The notes beneath the pieces were generated by a model. It had not been told where the DNA came from and ran no database searches. It saw only the letters and a program-made list of their open reading frames with translations. This document shows, one piece after another, positions 43,838 to 51,453 of a stretch of DNA of 64,000 nucleotides. The position numbers were made by a program, and so were the translations under genes. Position 1 is the stretch's first letter, and the number at the start of each line of letters is the position of its first letter. The stretch comes from a virus, in IMG/VR virus record IMGVR_UViG_3300021197_001489, positions 124,001-188,000 of that record; one strand, given 5' to 3'.

Positions 43838-44526
43838 TGTCAGAAAGATACAGAACACACTACGACGGCGAATTTGTAATTGTCAGCAACAAAATCCAAG
43901 GTGGTAAAAAATATCAAGAGCGTGAATGGATTGATAACCCTATTCAAAATCAACATATCTCAGGTCGGGCTGCGGTAATTGGACACGGAGACAGTCGTTA
44001 TACTACAAAGTTACATGGAAAATTCAATCTCTGCAACAATATTGAAAAACACAAAGGCGGGCACCTAGCCCGGAAACGTCTGCAAAGTTATGGTGCTGAA
44101 AAAGTGTGGGAAGAAATGATATGTGACTTCTATGTTGAGTTTGACGTACCTACACTGGAAAAATTAATAGAAACCAAATACAACGAGAAAACCAGCGTGT
44201 ATAGCAATGCACGAAATTGTATAAATTCACCTGGTGAATTCTATCTTGTTCCATACGGGGAACGAGGACGCAGTGTTGCTGTAGCTGCCTGGCTGGCATG
44301 TTTTGATGGGCATGACGAAGTGTATTTAATTGGAGTTGATGGAACAAATGCAGCTGGCGAGGTTGATGAAACTACGGTGCACCAGTTCAACCGTGTGATT
44401 ACGAGCTATCCGGGTGTAAAGTTTGTATACGTGAGCGATAGTATTTCGCCTCCCAGTGTGTGGAAAGAAAATGTAAATTTTTCTCAATGCACTTATGGCA
44501 ATTTTGTATCAAAATGTGATATATGA
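43837..44526 (+). CDS. MAF_flag10/DUF115-like protein, second copy
   Basis: A 229-residue protein. After a short N-terminus it has AAVIGHGDSRY (the 'GxGxS' loop position of the family), a long middle, and HDEVYLIGVDGTN, corresponding to IYLIGMDLG in the first copy at 22672. The two are clearly diverged but share the same order of elements. It is translationally coupled to the last fibre gene and runs 34 bases into the converging Nudix gene. A role in processing sugar or a fibre-linked ligand is inferred only from family and position. Confidence 0.55.
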   Translation: MSERYRTHYDGEFVIVSNKIQGGKKYQEREWIDNPIQNQHISGRAAVIGHGDSRYTTKLHGKFNLCNNIEKHKGGHLARKRLQSYGAEKVWEEMICDFYVEFDVPTLEKLIETKYNEKTSVYSNARNCINSPGEFYLVPYGERGRSVAVAAWLACFDGHDEVYLIGVDGTNAAGEVDETTVHQFNRVITSYPGVKFVYVSDSISPPSVWKENVNFSQCTYGNFVSKCDI

Positions 44527-44951
44527 AATTGCTTAACTGTATCAATTTTGCCTAACACTTCTTCAAAATTAATAGTAGTCCACAAACCTGGGTGCAACGG
44601 TTTTGGCCATATGCCCGATTCAACCCATGCATAACCATGATGTTCGTTGTTAAGCACAGGCGTAAACTCCGTACTTACTAAACAAAAAAATGTATTGTAA
44701 CTGAAATGGTTGTCAGCACTGGTAAACTTTTCAATCGGCACAAGTTGAATAACTTCGGGCCACATGCCAATTTCTTCTTGGCATTCTCGTTGTATTGCTT
44801 CTTGTAGGTTTTCGCCATGATCAACTTTGCCACCTGGTAATCCCCAGCATCCGGGATTTTTTGGATCATTGCGTAGTAGGTATAGATATCTATTGGTGTT
44901 TACACTGTAAAACCAAACGCCAACAGCGTCAATCAAAGTACCAAACTCCAT
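44493..44951 (-). CDS. Nudix hydrolase
   Basis: A 152-residue protein with a perfect Nudix box GX5EX7REUXEEXGU at residues 41-63 (GKVDHGENLQEAIQRECQEE). Nudix enzymes cleave X-linked nucleoside diphosphates such as oxidised dNTPs, dinucleotide polyphosphates or RNA caps; the substrate is not evident here. T4 encodes a Nudix protein (NudE) with similar function, but this one is not clearly its direct homologue. The start overlaps the end of gp15 by 19 bases, so it is co-expressed with neck genes; its end converges on the plus-strand gene with a 34-base overlap. Confidence 0.88.
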   Translation of the reverse strand: MEFGTLIDAVGVWFYSVNTNRYLYLLRNDPKNPGCWGLPGGKVDHGENLQEAIQRECQEEIGMWPEVIQLVPIEKFTSADNHFSYNTFFCLVSTEFTPVLNNEHHGYAWVESGIWPKPLHPGLWTTINFEEVLGKIDTVKQFHISHFDTKLP

Positions 44952-46333
44952 TCACCTTCTGGATACAAGCCCTCGTAGCTTTTTAGCCACTCTCCGTCTG
45001 CCCAGCGATATTGTACAGTGGTTGTTAGATTGGTTAGGTACTGCACACTGCTAATATTTGAACTATCAAATACAATATTCCAGCGTGTGCCGTCGTACTC
45101 AACAATGTCATTGGCATTGGCTACAAGCGGCGATCCGTCTGTGCCTCTCCATGCTTCTGCATTGCCTGTTGCACTGCCTGTTGAATTGTTAATAAGCAAG
45201 TAGCGTTGTCCTGCAGAAGCAGCAGGCAATCCGGCTGTAGTACCTGGTCCTTTGCGTTGAGGGTCTACAATTGCAGTAATAGCCTCTAATGTGTTCTGTG
45301 GAATAGTATCTGTGTCTACTGTAAATAATAAAAATCTATCGTCCGTTGGATGATACGCTACAGTGCCAACAATTATCGTGTCATCATACGGATTGTCAAG
45401 ACGTACTTGGCTAATGCCATTTCTCATGCTACCATATAAGTCGACAACAGTATGCCACATCAAGTTACTAGGCGGAGCAGTTGGCACTTTAACACCTTCG
45501 TCGTTGAGTACAACAGCATTTGGTTCAAGCACTTGTAACTGATTGCCCACCAATAGTGTTTGATAGTTATACGGAGTAAACTTTTGTCTTGTTCCCATTA
45601 GAAGATCATTATCGTAAATTGCGTCAGTGTAGTCACCGCTGGCATCAAACACACTGGCAATAATTTTTTGCACAACTCCAAGTTTTTTAACTTTGGCGGG
45701 CGGTGATATGAAAATAGGCATTACAAAACGCAGTGTGGCAATGTCAATTGGATCATCTGTTCCCATTGGTATTGATCTTGAACTCCATGTAACTTGCTCA
45801 AGATACATTACACTGAGACTGGTCCAGTCAATAAAGTTGTCGGTGCTTTGTATTTCTAACCCTGGGTTAAACAGTGTTAGTATTTGTTCCAGAGCTTGTA
45901 GTTTTTGGTTTGTGTTACTGGTCCAAAGGTCAACGTTTATTTCAAGATCATAAGGAACCGGCATCAACTTTTCAATTGTGAATGCAGTGCCTTGTGTGGT
46001 TTCGTAACTTTCGCTATCAGTATCCCAATAACGTTGTCTTACATTTTGTTGTTCAACAAAGTAAGGTTCTTGTATCCTATCTCGCGCATAGTTTAAGTTT
46101 GTAACGTGAAATGTAATTAGTGGAGTACTCGGCAATGCATTTGCACTGTTTTGCTGCATAATGGTAGCAGCCTGACGAGTTGCATCTCCATAGCGTACAG
46201 GAATTCTATACAGTGTCTTGGCATTGGTGTCAGCATCGCGACCATACTCAACCTGAAAGTTTGAAAAAACTCTGGTAACTTGCAGCAAGAATCTGCGTAT
46301 TTGTTCGTCATAAAAGAACTGTTGTAGTGCCAT
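44933..46333 (-). CDS. 15: gp15-like tail terminator / sheath stabiliser
   Basis: A 466-residue protein whose first 270 residues follow the T4 gp15 pattern: a start with RRFLLQVTRVFSNFQVEYGR, IPVRYGD, LPSTPLITFHV, then PVPYDLEINVDLWTSN and QALEQILTLFNPGLEIQ, and a beta-rich FVMPIFISPPAKV. gp15 caps the finished tail so it can join the head. T4 gp15 is 272 residues; here a C-terminal extension of about 190 residues holds a beta-rich, fibre-like region with WRGTDGSPLVANANDIVEYDG. The start is fused to the gp14 stop (TAATG). Confidence 0.8.
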   Translation of the reverse strand: MALQQFFYDEQIRRFLLQVTRVFSNFQVEYGRDADTNAKTLYRIPVRYGDATRQAATIMQQNSANALPSTPLITFHVTNLNYARDRIQEPYFVEQQNVRQRYWDTDSESYETTQGTAFTIEKLMPVPYDLEINVDLWTSNTNQKLQALEQILTLFNPGLEIQSTDNFIDWTSLSVMYLEQVTWSSRSIPMGTDDPIDIATLRFVMPIFISPPAKVKKLGVVQKIIASVFDASGDYTDAIYDNDLLMGTRQKFTPYNYQTLLVGNQLQVLEPNAVVLNDEGVKVPTAPPSNLMWHTVVDLYGSMRNGISQVRLDNPYDDTIIVGTVAYHPTDDRFLLFTVDTDTIPQNTLEAITAIVDPQRKGPGTTAGLPAASAGQRYLLINNSTGSATGNAEAWRGTDGSPLVANANDIVEYDGTRWNIVFDSSNISSVQYLTNLTTTVQYRWADGEWLKSYEGLYPEGEWSLVL

Positions 46334-47658
46334 TAATTGTCAGCCTCAGGTTTGAGCAGTTTACTAAGTGCTTGACGCTGTGGAATATTGCCTCGATCTT
46401 CAGTTGGTGTCTCGTTTGTATTGTTAACGAAGCCGCTACGCAGTGTTTCGTTCTGCGACCCTGGCGTCAAGTTTGTTCTTACATCGTCTTCGTACTTAAC
46501 CCAACGTGCGCCATTGAAGCGGAAAAGTCTATTAGGAAAGTAATCCAGTCTCAATGCAAAGTCTCCTTCTTGTGCACCTGGCGGAAAGCTAATGCCCGGG
46601 GTAACTGGCAAACCATTTGGCGCTATACCATCGCCAGTTAGGTAGCCAAGCGTGTATCCGTTGGCTCTTGGTGCTTGTGGTTGACCATCAACATCAACGT
46701 TTGTTGTGTCAACTGTAATTCCTGTATTGTCCACTGTATAACTATCTGGATCTGCAGGTGTGCCATCTTCGTTTGTAGGGACAATATAAAATTTAACAGT
46801 GTCGTAACCACTTAGTGGAACTTCGTATTCGGCCTGTGTGAGAATGGCATCGTTAATTTCTGTATCTTTAACGACTGTACCAAAAGTGTGTAACTCATCT
46901 TTGGGAGTAAACTCTTGCCACTTAGTTGTATCAGTAATCTCTACGCCAGGGTTCACATCATCTATTGCTTTATAGTATGTTTCTCCGCTGAGTACAATAC
47001 TACCTTGAGGATAATAGTTTCCATTGTCCCAAATATTTTCAACTTCAAAGGGCTTATTGAGTATATCATTGTATTCTTGAGCACCTACCAGTGGGGTTGC
47101 TTTTACACGCCATAAGTGAGGCAACCAAGTTTGACTGAAACCTTCGCTGGCAAATGCAGCATCTTGTATCACGTAATATTTTGGAATTGCACGAGCAATG
47201 CCACTGTCGAGAGGATGAAAATCTTTGAGGTTTGGTAACTCAAGTACGTCTCCGTTCATCAGTTTGCGGCCAAGTGTGTCAATCATAAAGTTATAGTGGA
47301 ATGTAATGAACAGTGTGTCGTTGTTCAAGAACAGTCCGAATTGGCTTAGGTCAAAATCAATGTCCTGCGAGTTATAGACACCGCGCATTTGATAAACATC
47401 GTCATCATATTTACGATCTCTGTTTTCAAGTAGGAATAAATCTTCAATAAACAGTGGTGATTCTGTGCTGTAGGCTGGTTGTGTTGCATCTTGTGTGCCG
47501 CCACTAACACTTGAACTGTCATCGCCGTGCGGCTGCGGTCCAAGATATTTGTGAACAAACATATCAACGCCACCAACCTGATACATTTCCATAACAGTGC
47601 GGTCAATAAATTTGTAATCGTTTTGACGATTTGGGCGATATAAACTCAAGCGTGGCAT
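46333..47658 (-). CDS. 14: gp14-like neck protein
   Basis: A 441-residue protein located directly before gp15 with a TAATG overlap, the fixed T4 order 14-15. The N-terminal half has FIEDLFLLENRDRKYDDDVYQMRGVY and LFITFHYNFMIDTLGRKLMNGDVLELPNL, corresponding to T4 gp14. A large insert or extension (about residues 180-400) with WDNGNYYPQGSIVLSGETYYKA and FPNRLFRFNGARWVKYED is absent from T4 gp14 (256 residues). gp14 with gp13 forms the neck that connects head and tail. A late promoter and AGAGGA lie upstream. Confidence 0.75.
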   Translation of the reverse strand: MPRLSLYRPNRQNDYKFIDRTVMEMYQVGGVDMFVHKYLGPQPHGDDSSSVSGGTQDATQPAYSTESPLFIEDLFLLENRDRKYDDDVYQMRGVYNSQDIDFDLSQFGLFLNNDTLFITFHYNFMIDTLGRKLMNGDVLELPNLKDFHPLDSGIARAIPKYYVIQDAAFASEGFSQTWLPHLWRVKATPLVGAQEYNDILNKPFEVENIWDNGNYYPQGSIVLSGETYYKAIDDVNPGVEITDTTKWQEFTPKDELHTFGTVVKDTEINDAILTQAEYEVPLSGYDTVKFYIVPTNEDGTPADPDSYTVDNTGITVDTTNVDVDGQPQAPRANGYTLGYLTGDGIAPNGLPVTPGISFPPGAQEGDFALRLDYFPNRLFRFNGARWVKYEDDVRTNLTPGSQNETLRSGFVNNTNETPTEDRGNIPQRQALSKLLKPEADN

Positions 47659-47676
47659 ACAGTATTCCTCTGCATG

Positions 47677-47684
47677 TATTTATC
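47677..47684 (-). promoter_or_regulatory. T4-type late promoter for gp14-gp15
   Basis: GATAAATA on the minus strand, followed by the AGAGGA ribosome site and the ATG at 47658. It lets the neck genes be transcribed late although the small genes upstream have an early promoter. Confidence 0.7.
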
Positions 47685-47686
47685 GC

Positions 47687-47980
47687 TTATGCTGATACCT
47701 TCTTGGGTTCTGTTTTAGTAATGGTATGCATCTTTTTAACAATAGCAGCAACTTCGCTAAGTGCCAAGTAACCCTGAACAGTATCACCTTTTCTGGTAAT
47801 TCCTGGGAGCTCAACTTGCATGTTGTTTTGGAACACAGCAATTTCATACAAGCCGTTCTTGCCACCATAGCTTCCGCTGTGTTGCACAATACTCAACTCG
47901 TACTGGTCAAAGTCTAGCACAAGTTGTACACCATCAAGAAATGGCTCAAAGCTAAGTCCTAACATAGTTTCATGTTCCAC
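47687..47980 (-). CDS. Small conserved protein of unknown function
   Basis: A 97-residue protein if read from the GTG at 47978-47980, which has GGAGAGGA eight bases upstream; a TTG at 47998 and an ATG at 47965 are alternatives. The sequence (LGLSFEPFLDGVQLVLDFDQYELSIV...) is strand-rich and ends in a basic tail. It overlaps the end of the 57-residue gene upstream. Not recognised. Confidence 0.55.
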   Translation of the reverse strand: MEHETMLGLSFEPFLDGVQLVLDFDQYELSIVQHSGSYGGKNGLYEIAVFQNNMQVELPGITRKGDTVQGYLALSEVAAIVKKMHTITKTEPKKVSA

Positions 47981-48143
47981 GGATACGATCCTCTCCAAGC
48001 ATAAGATTTAATTGACGCAACATTGTGATAGCAGTGCGTGTCCAAAACTGGTGAGCCCAAGTTCCTTCAGTGCATTTCTCAGCAACACCAAAGCAACGTT
48101 CGATGCGTTGCTCGTACAATTTAATTGTTTCACTACTTACCAT
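47970..48143 (-). CDS. 57-residue small protein
   Basis: Open frame from ATG at 48141-48143 to TGA at 47970-47972 (starts MVSSETIKLYEQRIE, ends LGEDRIRGT). It is helical and charged with two cysteines. Its ATG overlaps the end of the small membrane-protein gene and its stop overlaps the next start, which supports real translation within the small-gene operon. No known family. Confidence 0.55.
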   Translation of the reverse strand: MVSSETIKLYEQRIERCFGVAEKCTEGTWAHQFWTRTAITMLRQLNLMLGEDRIRGT

Positions 48144-48303
48144 TTAACATATACCTCGTAAATTCAAAGAACAATAATCCAAATCCAAACACGCCAACTG
48201 CCGTGCCAGCAAGTAGGAAACTCTGTGTAGGATCATATCCTAGTACAAACAAGCCAACTGATCCAACAAACAATACCCAACACGCAAAGATAGATACTAA
48301 CAT
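48133..48303 (-). CDS. 56-residue predicted membrane protein
   Basis: Starts at ATG 48301-48303 (MLVSIFACWVLFVG) with AAGGAG seven bases upstream and ends at TAG 48133-48135. Two hydrophobic helices (about 1-22 and 28-47) separated by YDPTQS are predicted to cross the membrane; the tail TRYMLNGK is basic. Small two-helix membrane proteins in phages include holins and superinfection-exclusion proteins, but no lysis partner is visible, so the role is open. Confidence 0.6.
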   Translation of the reverse strand: MLVSIFACWVLFVGSVGLFVLGYDPTQSFLLAGTAVGVFGFGLLFFEFTRYMLNGK

Positions 48304-48305
48304 TT

Positions 48306-48509
48306 TTATACTCCTTGCGTATTAAGTTTTACACATGCAGTCTTTACAAACTGATATTCACCAGCATATTTGGCTTTAATTTTCTTTTGTGCAAGTAAAC
48401 AACTTGCCTTGGTTGGCATGTTACGTTCCCACATTAGGTTAAAGTCTTTTGTAGCTCCAAGTTCTGCTACATTTACTAGCGATACTAACAAAATAAATTT
48501 GGTAATCAT
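48306..48509 (-). CDS. 67-residue predicted exported protein
   Basis: MITKFILLVSLVNVAELGA is a short signal-peptide-like N-terminus; the remaining 48 residues are hydrophilic and include two cysteines (KASCLLAQ and KTACVKL) that could form a disulphide. It overlaps the upstream gene by ATGA. An envelope or periplasmic role is inferred from the signal sequence. Confidence 0.6.
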   Translation of the reverse strand: MITKFILLVSLVNVAELGATKDFNLMWERNMPTKASCLLAQKKIKAKYAGEYQFVKTACVKLNTQGV

Positions 48510-48835
48510 GAGTATTGTGCCTCCTGTTGTATGCTAATCATAGCACAAGCCGCTTCCAGCTCTGCTTCTAGTTCTTCCTTTGTCCAAACACTAAGACGCA
48601 AATTGCGAGCATATCCCTTGCTGTATGCATCTGCTACTGCGTAGTATACACTCTCTTCGAGCTCAATACGCTCATACTCAGCAAGTGTACCTGTAGGCAC
48701 ACGCTCTGCCCAATACGCAAGCTCTGTTGCTTCAGGCATCTTACCCATAAAGCAACCTTCCTGCTTGCTGAACTCTTCAGCCTCTGCACGTTGAGCGTTA
48801 ATCAAATCTACCAAACCTTGATCCAACTTGTACAT
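48506..48835 (-). CDS. Unknown acidic helical protein
   Basis: A 109-residue protein (MYKLDQGLVDLINAQR...), acidic and mostly helical by composition. AAGGAG lies upstream and a good sigma70 promoter precedes it, so it is the first gene of an early minus-strand operon of small proteins. Phages often place host-interference proteins in this setting; nothing in the sequence proves that here. Confidence 0.65.
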   Translation of the reverse strand: MYKLDQGLVDLINAQRAEAEEFSKQEGCFMGKMPEATELAYWAERVPTGTLAEYERIELEESVYYAVADAYSKGYARNLRLSVWTKEELEAELEAACAMISIQQEAQYS

Positions 48836-48867
48836 TTTGCCTACTCCTTGTTTCTAACTGTACATAC

Positions 48868-48895
48868 AGTATAACACATATATACCAAAGGTCAA
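48868..48895 (-). promoter_or_regulatory. Sigma70-type promoter, minus strand
   Basis: TTGACC (48890-48895) and TATACT (48868-48873) on the minus strand, spacer 16 bases. It drives the small-gene operon and lies back to back with the plus-strand promoter at 48929. Confidence 0.8.
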
Positions 48896-48928
48896 CCTTT
48901 TTATTGTCTTAGAGCAAATAATTTCCGG

Positions 48929-48956
48929 TTGACGTACACTGTAGATATGTTATAAT
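48929..48956 (+). promoter_or_regulatory. Sigma70-type promoter, plus strand
   Basis: TTGACG at 48929-48934 and TATAAT at 48951-48956, spacer 16 bases; AGGAG precedes the ATG at 48988. Confidence 0.85.
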
Positions 48957-48987
48957 GGTATATAAGTTAGAAATTTAGGAGCAGCAA

Positions 48988-50250
48988 ATGGCACTAACAG
49001 CACTTCGCGGTAAGAAAATAGCCCGTAAGAAAGCACCAGCAGCAAGACGTCAGCGCGGCAAAACAGCAGATCCTAGTTGGGACAATGCGCTTAAGATGAG
49101 TGGTGAAGCATATCACAAGTACAAGCGCAAGCAAATTGACTTTTACTACGGCGACAAGAAGTCAGTTGAGCTAATGCCAGATCTTCTTGCATGGATGAAA
49201 GAGGCTGAATACAACAAAGGCGATATTGCTTTGGTCAAGAAGCATGGGCACTCTGGAATGATATATGCTGGTATCTATGCACGTTGTTTACGCAATGGCA
49301 TGCCTGACCTGCATCCTGATCACAATGCATACTGGCAAACATTACCAGGCACAAGCGGTGACGTACAACCTACTAGCGACTTTATCCGACGCAAAATCAA
49401 TGAAGCTATTGCTAAAACTGAACCAGACGTTGAACTTGTCGTAGACAATGACAAGACAGACGTTGTGCGCAGAACCATTCAAGAAAATATGCGTGACAAA
49501 ACCATGCTGATTGGTGGACTGTGTGATGAAGTTATGGATGAGTTTGTTAATGGTGGCTACAAAGACCCAGACAAGTTCTCTATTATGAATACGTTGCGCA
49601 ACGAAGGCTGCCCTCCACAAACAGTTGACATGATTGCAACTCCGTTTAAGAACCAACTCAGTGAAATTGCTGAATTGATGAATGGTCACAGCAAAAAAGA
49701 GCTTGCTAAAATGGGTGAGCATGAGCAAGAAATGGTATTGCAACTTGTTGAAGGGTACGCACATCTTGGCAAACTGCAAATCAGGGCTTTACATAAGTTT
49801 CTCGAACGTGCAGTTGCAGATTGTGCTAGTTATGTGCAGGTTAAAAAAGTAGAACGCAAGCCACGTGCAGTTAAAACAAAAACACCAGCACAGTTGGTTC
49901 GCAAATTTAAATATCTCAAGGAGTTTGCAGAGCTAGGACTTACTAGTATATCTCCAGAAAAGTTAGTTGAAGGTAGCGAGGCTTGGCTGTATAACACAAA
50001 GACACGCAAACTAATCTACGTAGTTGCTGATGAAATGCTTAAAACCTACAATGTTAAAAGCAACAGTGTGATTGGTTTCGATCCTAACAAGAGTGTTATG
50101 AAAACACTACGCAAACCAGCAGAGCAGCTTAAAGCACTAATAGCTGGAGGCAAACCAGCCAATAGAAAGTTCTTTCAAGATATCAAAGCCACCGAGGTCA
50201 AGTATAACGGGCGCGGGAACGAACACGTGGTATTGCTTAAGGCTTGGTGA
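48988..50250 (+). CDS. Unknown basic phage protein
   Basis: A 420-residue protein with a very basic, Arg/Lys/Ala-rich N-terminus (about 1-30, GKKIARKKAPAARRQRGK) suited to nucleic-acid binding. The middle is helical with acidic and basic surfaces; the C-terminal part has YNTKTRKLIYVVADE and a strand-rich end. I do not recognise the family. It is transcribed from its own near-consensus early promoter, divergently from the small-gene operon, and precedes neck gene 13, which has a separate late promoter. Early expression and a basic N-terminus point to DNA or RNA handling rather than a virion role. Confidence 0.65.
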   Translation: MALTALRGKKIARKKAPAARRQRGKTADPSWDNALKMSGEAYHKYKRKQIDFYYGDKKSVELMPDLLAWMKEAEYNKGDIALVKKHGHSGMIYAGIYARCLRNGMPDLHPDHNAYWQTLPGTSGDVQPTSDFIRRKINEAIAKTEPDVELVVDNDKTDVVRRTIQENMRDKTMLIGGLCDEVMDEFVNGGYKDPDKFSIMNTLRNEGCPPQTVDMIATPFKNQLSEIAELMNGHSKKELAKMGEHEQEMVLQLVEGYAHLGKLQIRALHKFLERAVADCASYVQVKKVERKPRAVKTKTPAQLVRKFKYLKEFAELGLTSISPEKLVEGSEAWLYNTKTRKLIYVVADEMLKTYNVKSNSVIGFDPNKSVMKTLRKPAEQLKALIAGGKPANRKFFQDIKATEVKYNGRGNEHVVLLKAW

Positions 50251-50254
50251 TAAT

Positions 50255-50262
50255 GCTAAATA
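50255..50262 (+). promoter_or_regulatory. T4-type late promoter, extended form
   Basis: GCTAAATA followed by CTGCATAAGGA, directly before the ATG at 50282; shares TAAATACTGCA with three others. Confidence 0.75.
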
Positions 50263-50281
50263 CTGCATAAGGACAGTATAA

Positions 50282-51055
50282 ATGGCAACAGAAACACTTG
50301 ATCAAACCCTAGAAACACTCAAACAGGAAGCTATCGATTTTGTAAAGTTACAACTTGGCGACGGCATCATTGACTTGGAATTGGATGCAGATCATTACGA
50401 AGGTGCATATCAAAGAGCTTTAGGCACATATCGCCAACGAGCAGAGAATGCATTTGAAGAGAGTTACACTTTTCTAAAATTGCAAGACAATGTAAACATT
50501 TATACATTGCCCAACGAAATACAAACAGTTAGACAGGTATTTAGACGCACTATTGGATGGGATAACGGCGGCGAAGGCAGCGCATTTGAACCATTTAGCG
50601 CAGCCGCGCTTAACACATACCTTTTGAACGGTAATCAAATGGGCGGCCTTGCAACATATGACTTTTATTCACAGTATGTTGAACTAACTGCTAAGATGTT
50701 TGGTGGATTCCTAAACTACAATTACAACACTGCAAGCAAACAGCTTACATTGATGCGCGACATCAAAGGATCAGGTGAGATTGTGTTACTTTGGTGCTAC
50801 AATCTTCGTCCAGAAGCACAACTGCTTAGTGATTTTTCAACATCACAGTGGATGAAAGACTACATGGTTGGCAACTGTAAACTGATCATTGGCGAAGCTC
50901 GTGAAAAGTTTGCCACTATTGCCGGTCCACAAGGCGGCACTGCTCTCAATGGTGCACAAATGAAAGCAGAAGGCAACGCTATTATGGATGCTAAAATTGA
51001 AGAGCTGAAAAACTATGTAGATGGAAGCCAGCCACTTACCTGGGTTATTGGTTAA
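50282..51055 (+). CDS. 13: gp13-like neck protein
   Basis: A 257-residue protein matching T4 gp13 (309) in character: TLKQEAIDFVKLQLGDGIIDLELD, a region of about ALGTYRQRAENAFEESYTFLKLQ, and later LLWCYNLRPEAQLLSDF and YMVGNCKLIIGEAREKFATI. gp13 binds the portal after packaging and, with gp14, makes the neck to which the tail attaches. It has its own late promoter. It is separated from gp14/gp15, which lie on the opposite strand about 3 kb away. The stop is fused with the next start (TAATG). Confidence 0.8.
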   Translation: MATETLDQTLETLKQEAIDFVKLQLGDGIIDLELDADHYEGAYQRALGTYRQRAENAFEESYTFLKLQDNVNIYTLPNEIQTVRQVFRRTIGWDNGGEGSAFEPFSAAALNTYLLNGNQMGGLATYDFYSQYVELTAKMFGGFLNYNYNTASKQLTLMRDIKGSGEIVLLWCYNLRPEAQLLSDFSTSQWMKDYMVGNCKLIIGEAREKFATIAGPQGGTALNGAQMKAEGNAIMDAKIEELKNYVDGSQPLTWVIG

Positions 51056-51432
51056 TGAGAGCATACGAAATCATCACTGAACATGAAATGGTGTTTAGTA
51101 GAGCAGGCAACAAACTAAAAACAAAATGGCGTTGCACCACTGGCGCAAGAAGCGGCCGTGTTGTTGGCAATGCCAAGGATTGCGACAAGCCAATCGATCA
51201 AAAGAAACGAGCGCAAATGAAAGTGACTCGCAAAACCAAAGCCAAGCAAGCAGCTCGCAAATCAGCCAAGACCAAAAGAGTAAATCCAGCAAGCAAGTTG
51301 TTGGGCATGCTTAACAAGATGCGCAAAGCATCAGTTACCAGTGGCGGCAAAAAGAAAACAGCCTACAAGCAGCCAAAGAGCAGTCTCAAAGGCACAATCA
51401 AGCCAAGAAAAACAGTAAAGACCCGAAAGTAA
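51055..51432 (+). CDS. Small, very basic virion-type protein
   Basis: A 125-residue protein starting MRAYEIITEHEMVFSRAG; from residue 20 it is mostly Lys, Arg, Ser and Thr, with AKQAARKSAKTKRVNPASK in the middle. Basic proteins of this kind behind gp13 occur in marine T4-like phages and probably bind nucleic acid or the capsid interior. The conserved CTTGARSGRVVGNAKDC with two cysteines suggests a small metal or disulphide site. Coupled to gp13 by TAATG. Confidence 0.6.
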   Translation: MRAYEIITEHEMVFSRAGNKLKTKWRCTTGARSGRVVGNAKDCDKPIDQKKRAQMKVTRKTKAKQAARKSAKTKRVNPASKLLGMLNKMRKASVTSGGKKKTAYKQPKSSLKGTIKPRKTVKTRK

Positions 51433-51453
51433 TCACTAACTCAGAGGCAATCC

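Noticed and set aside
44678-44869. Second small minus-strand frame within the Nudix gene
   Set aside because: Another frame of the same strand, no start signal, and the Nudix box is in the longer frame.
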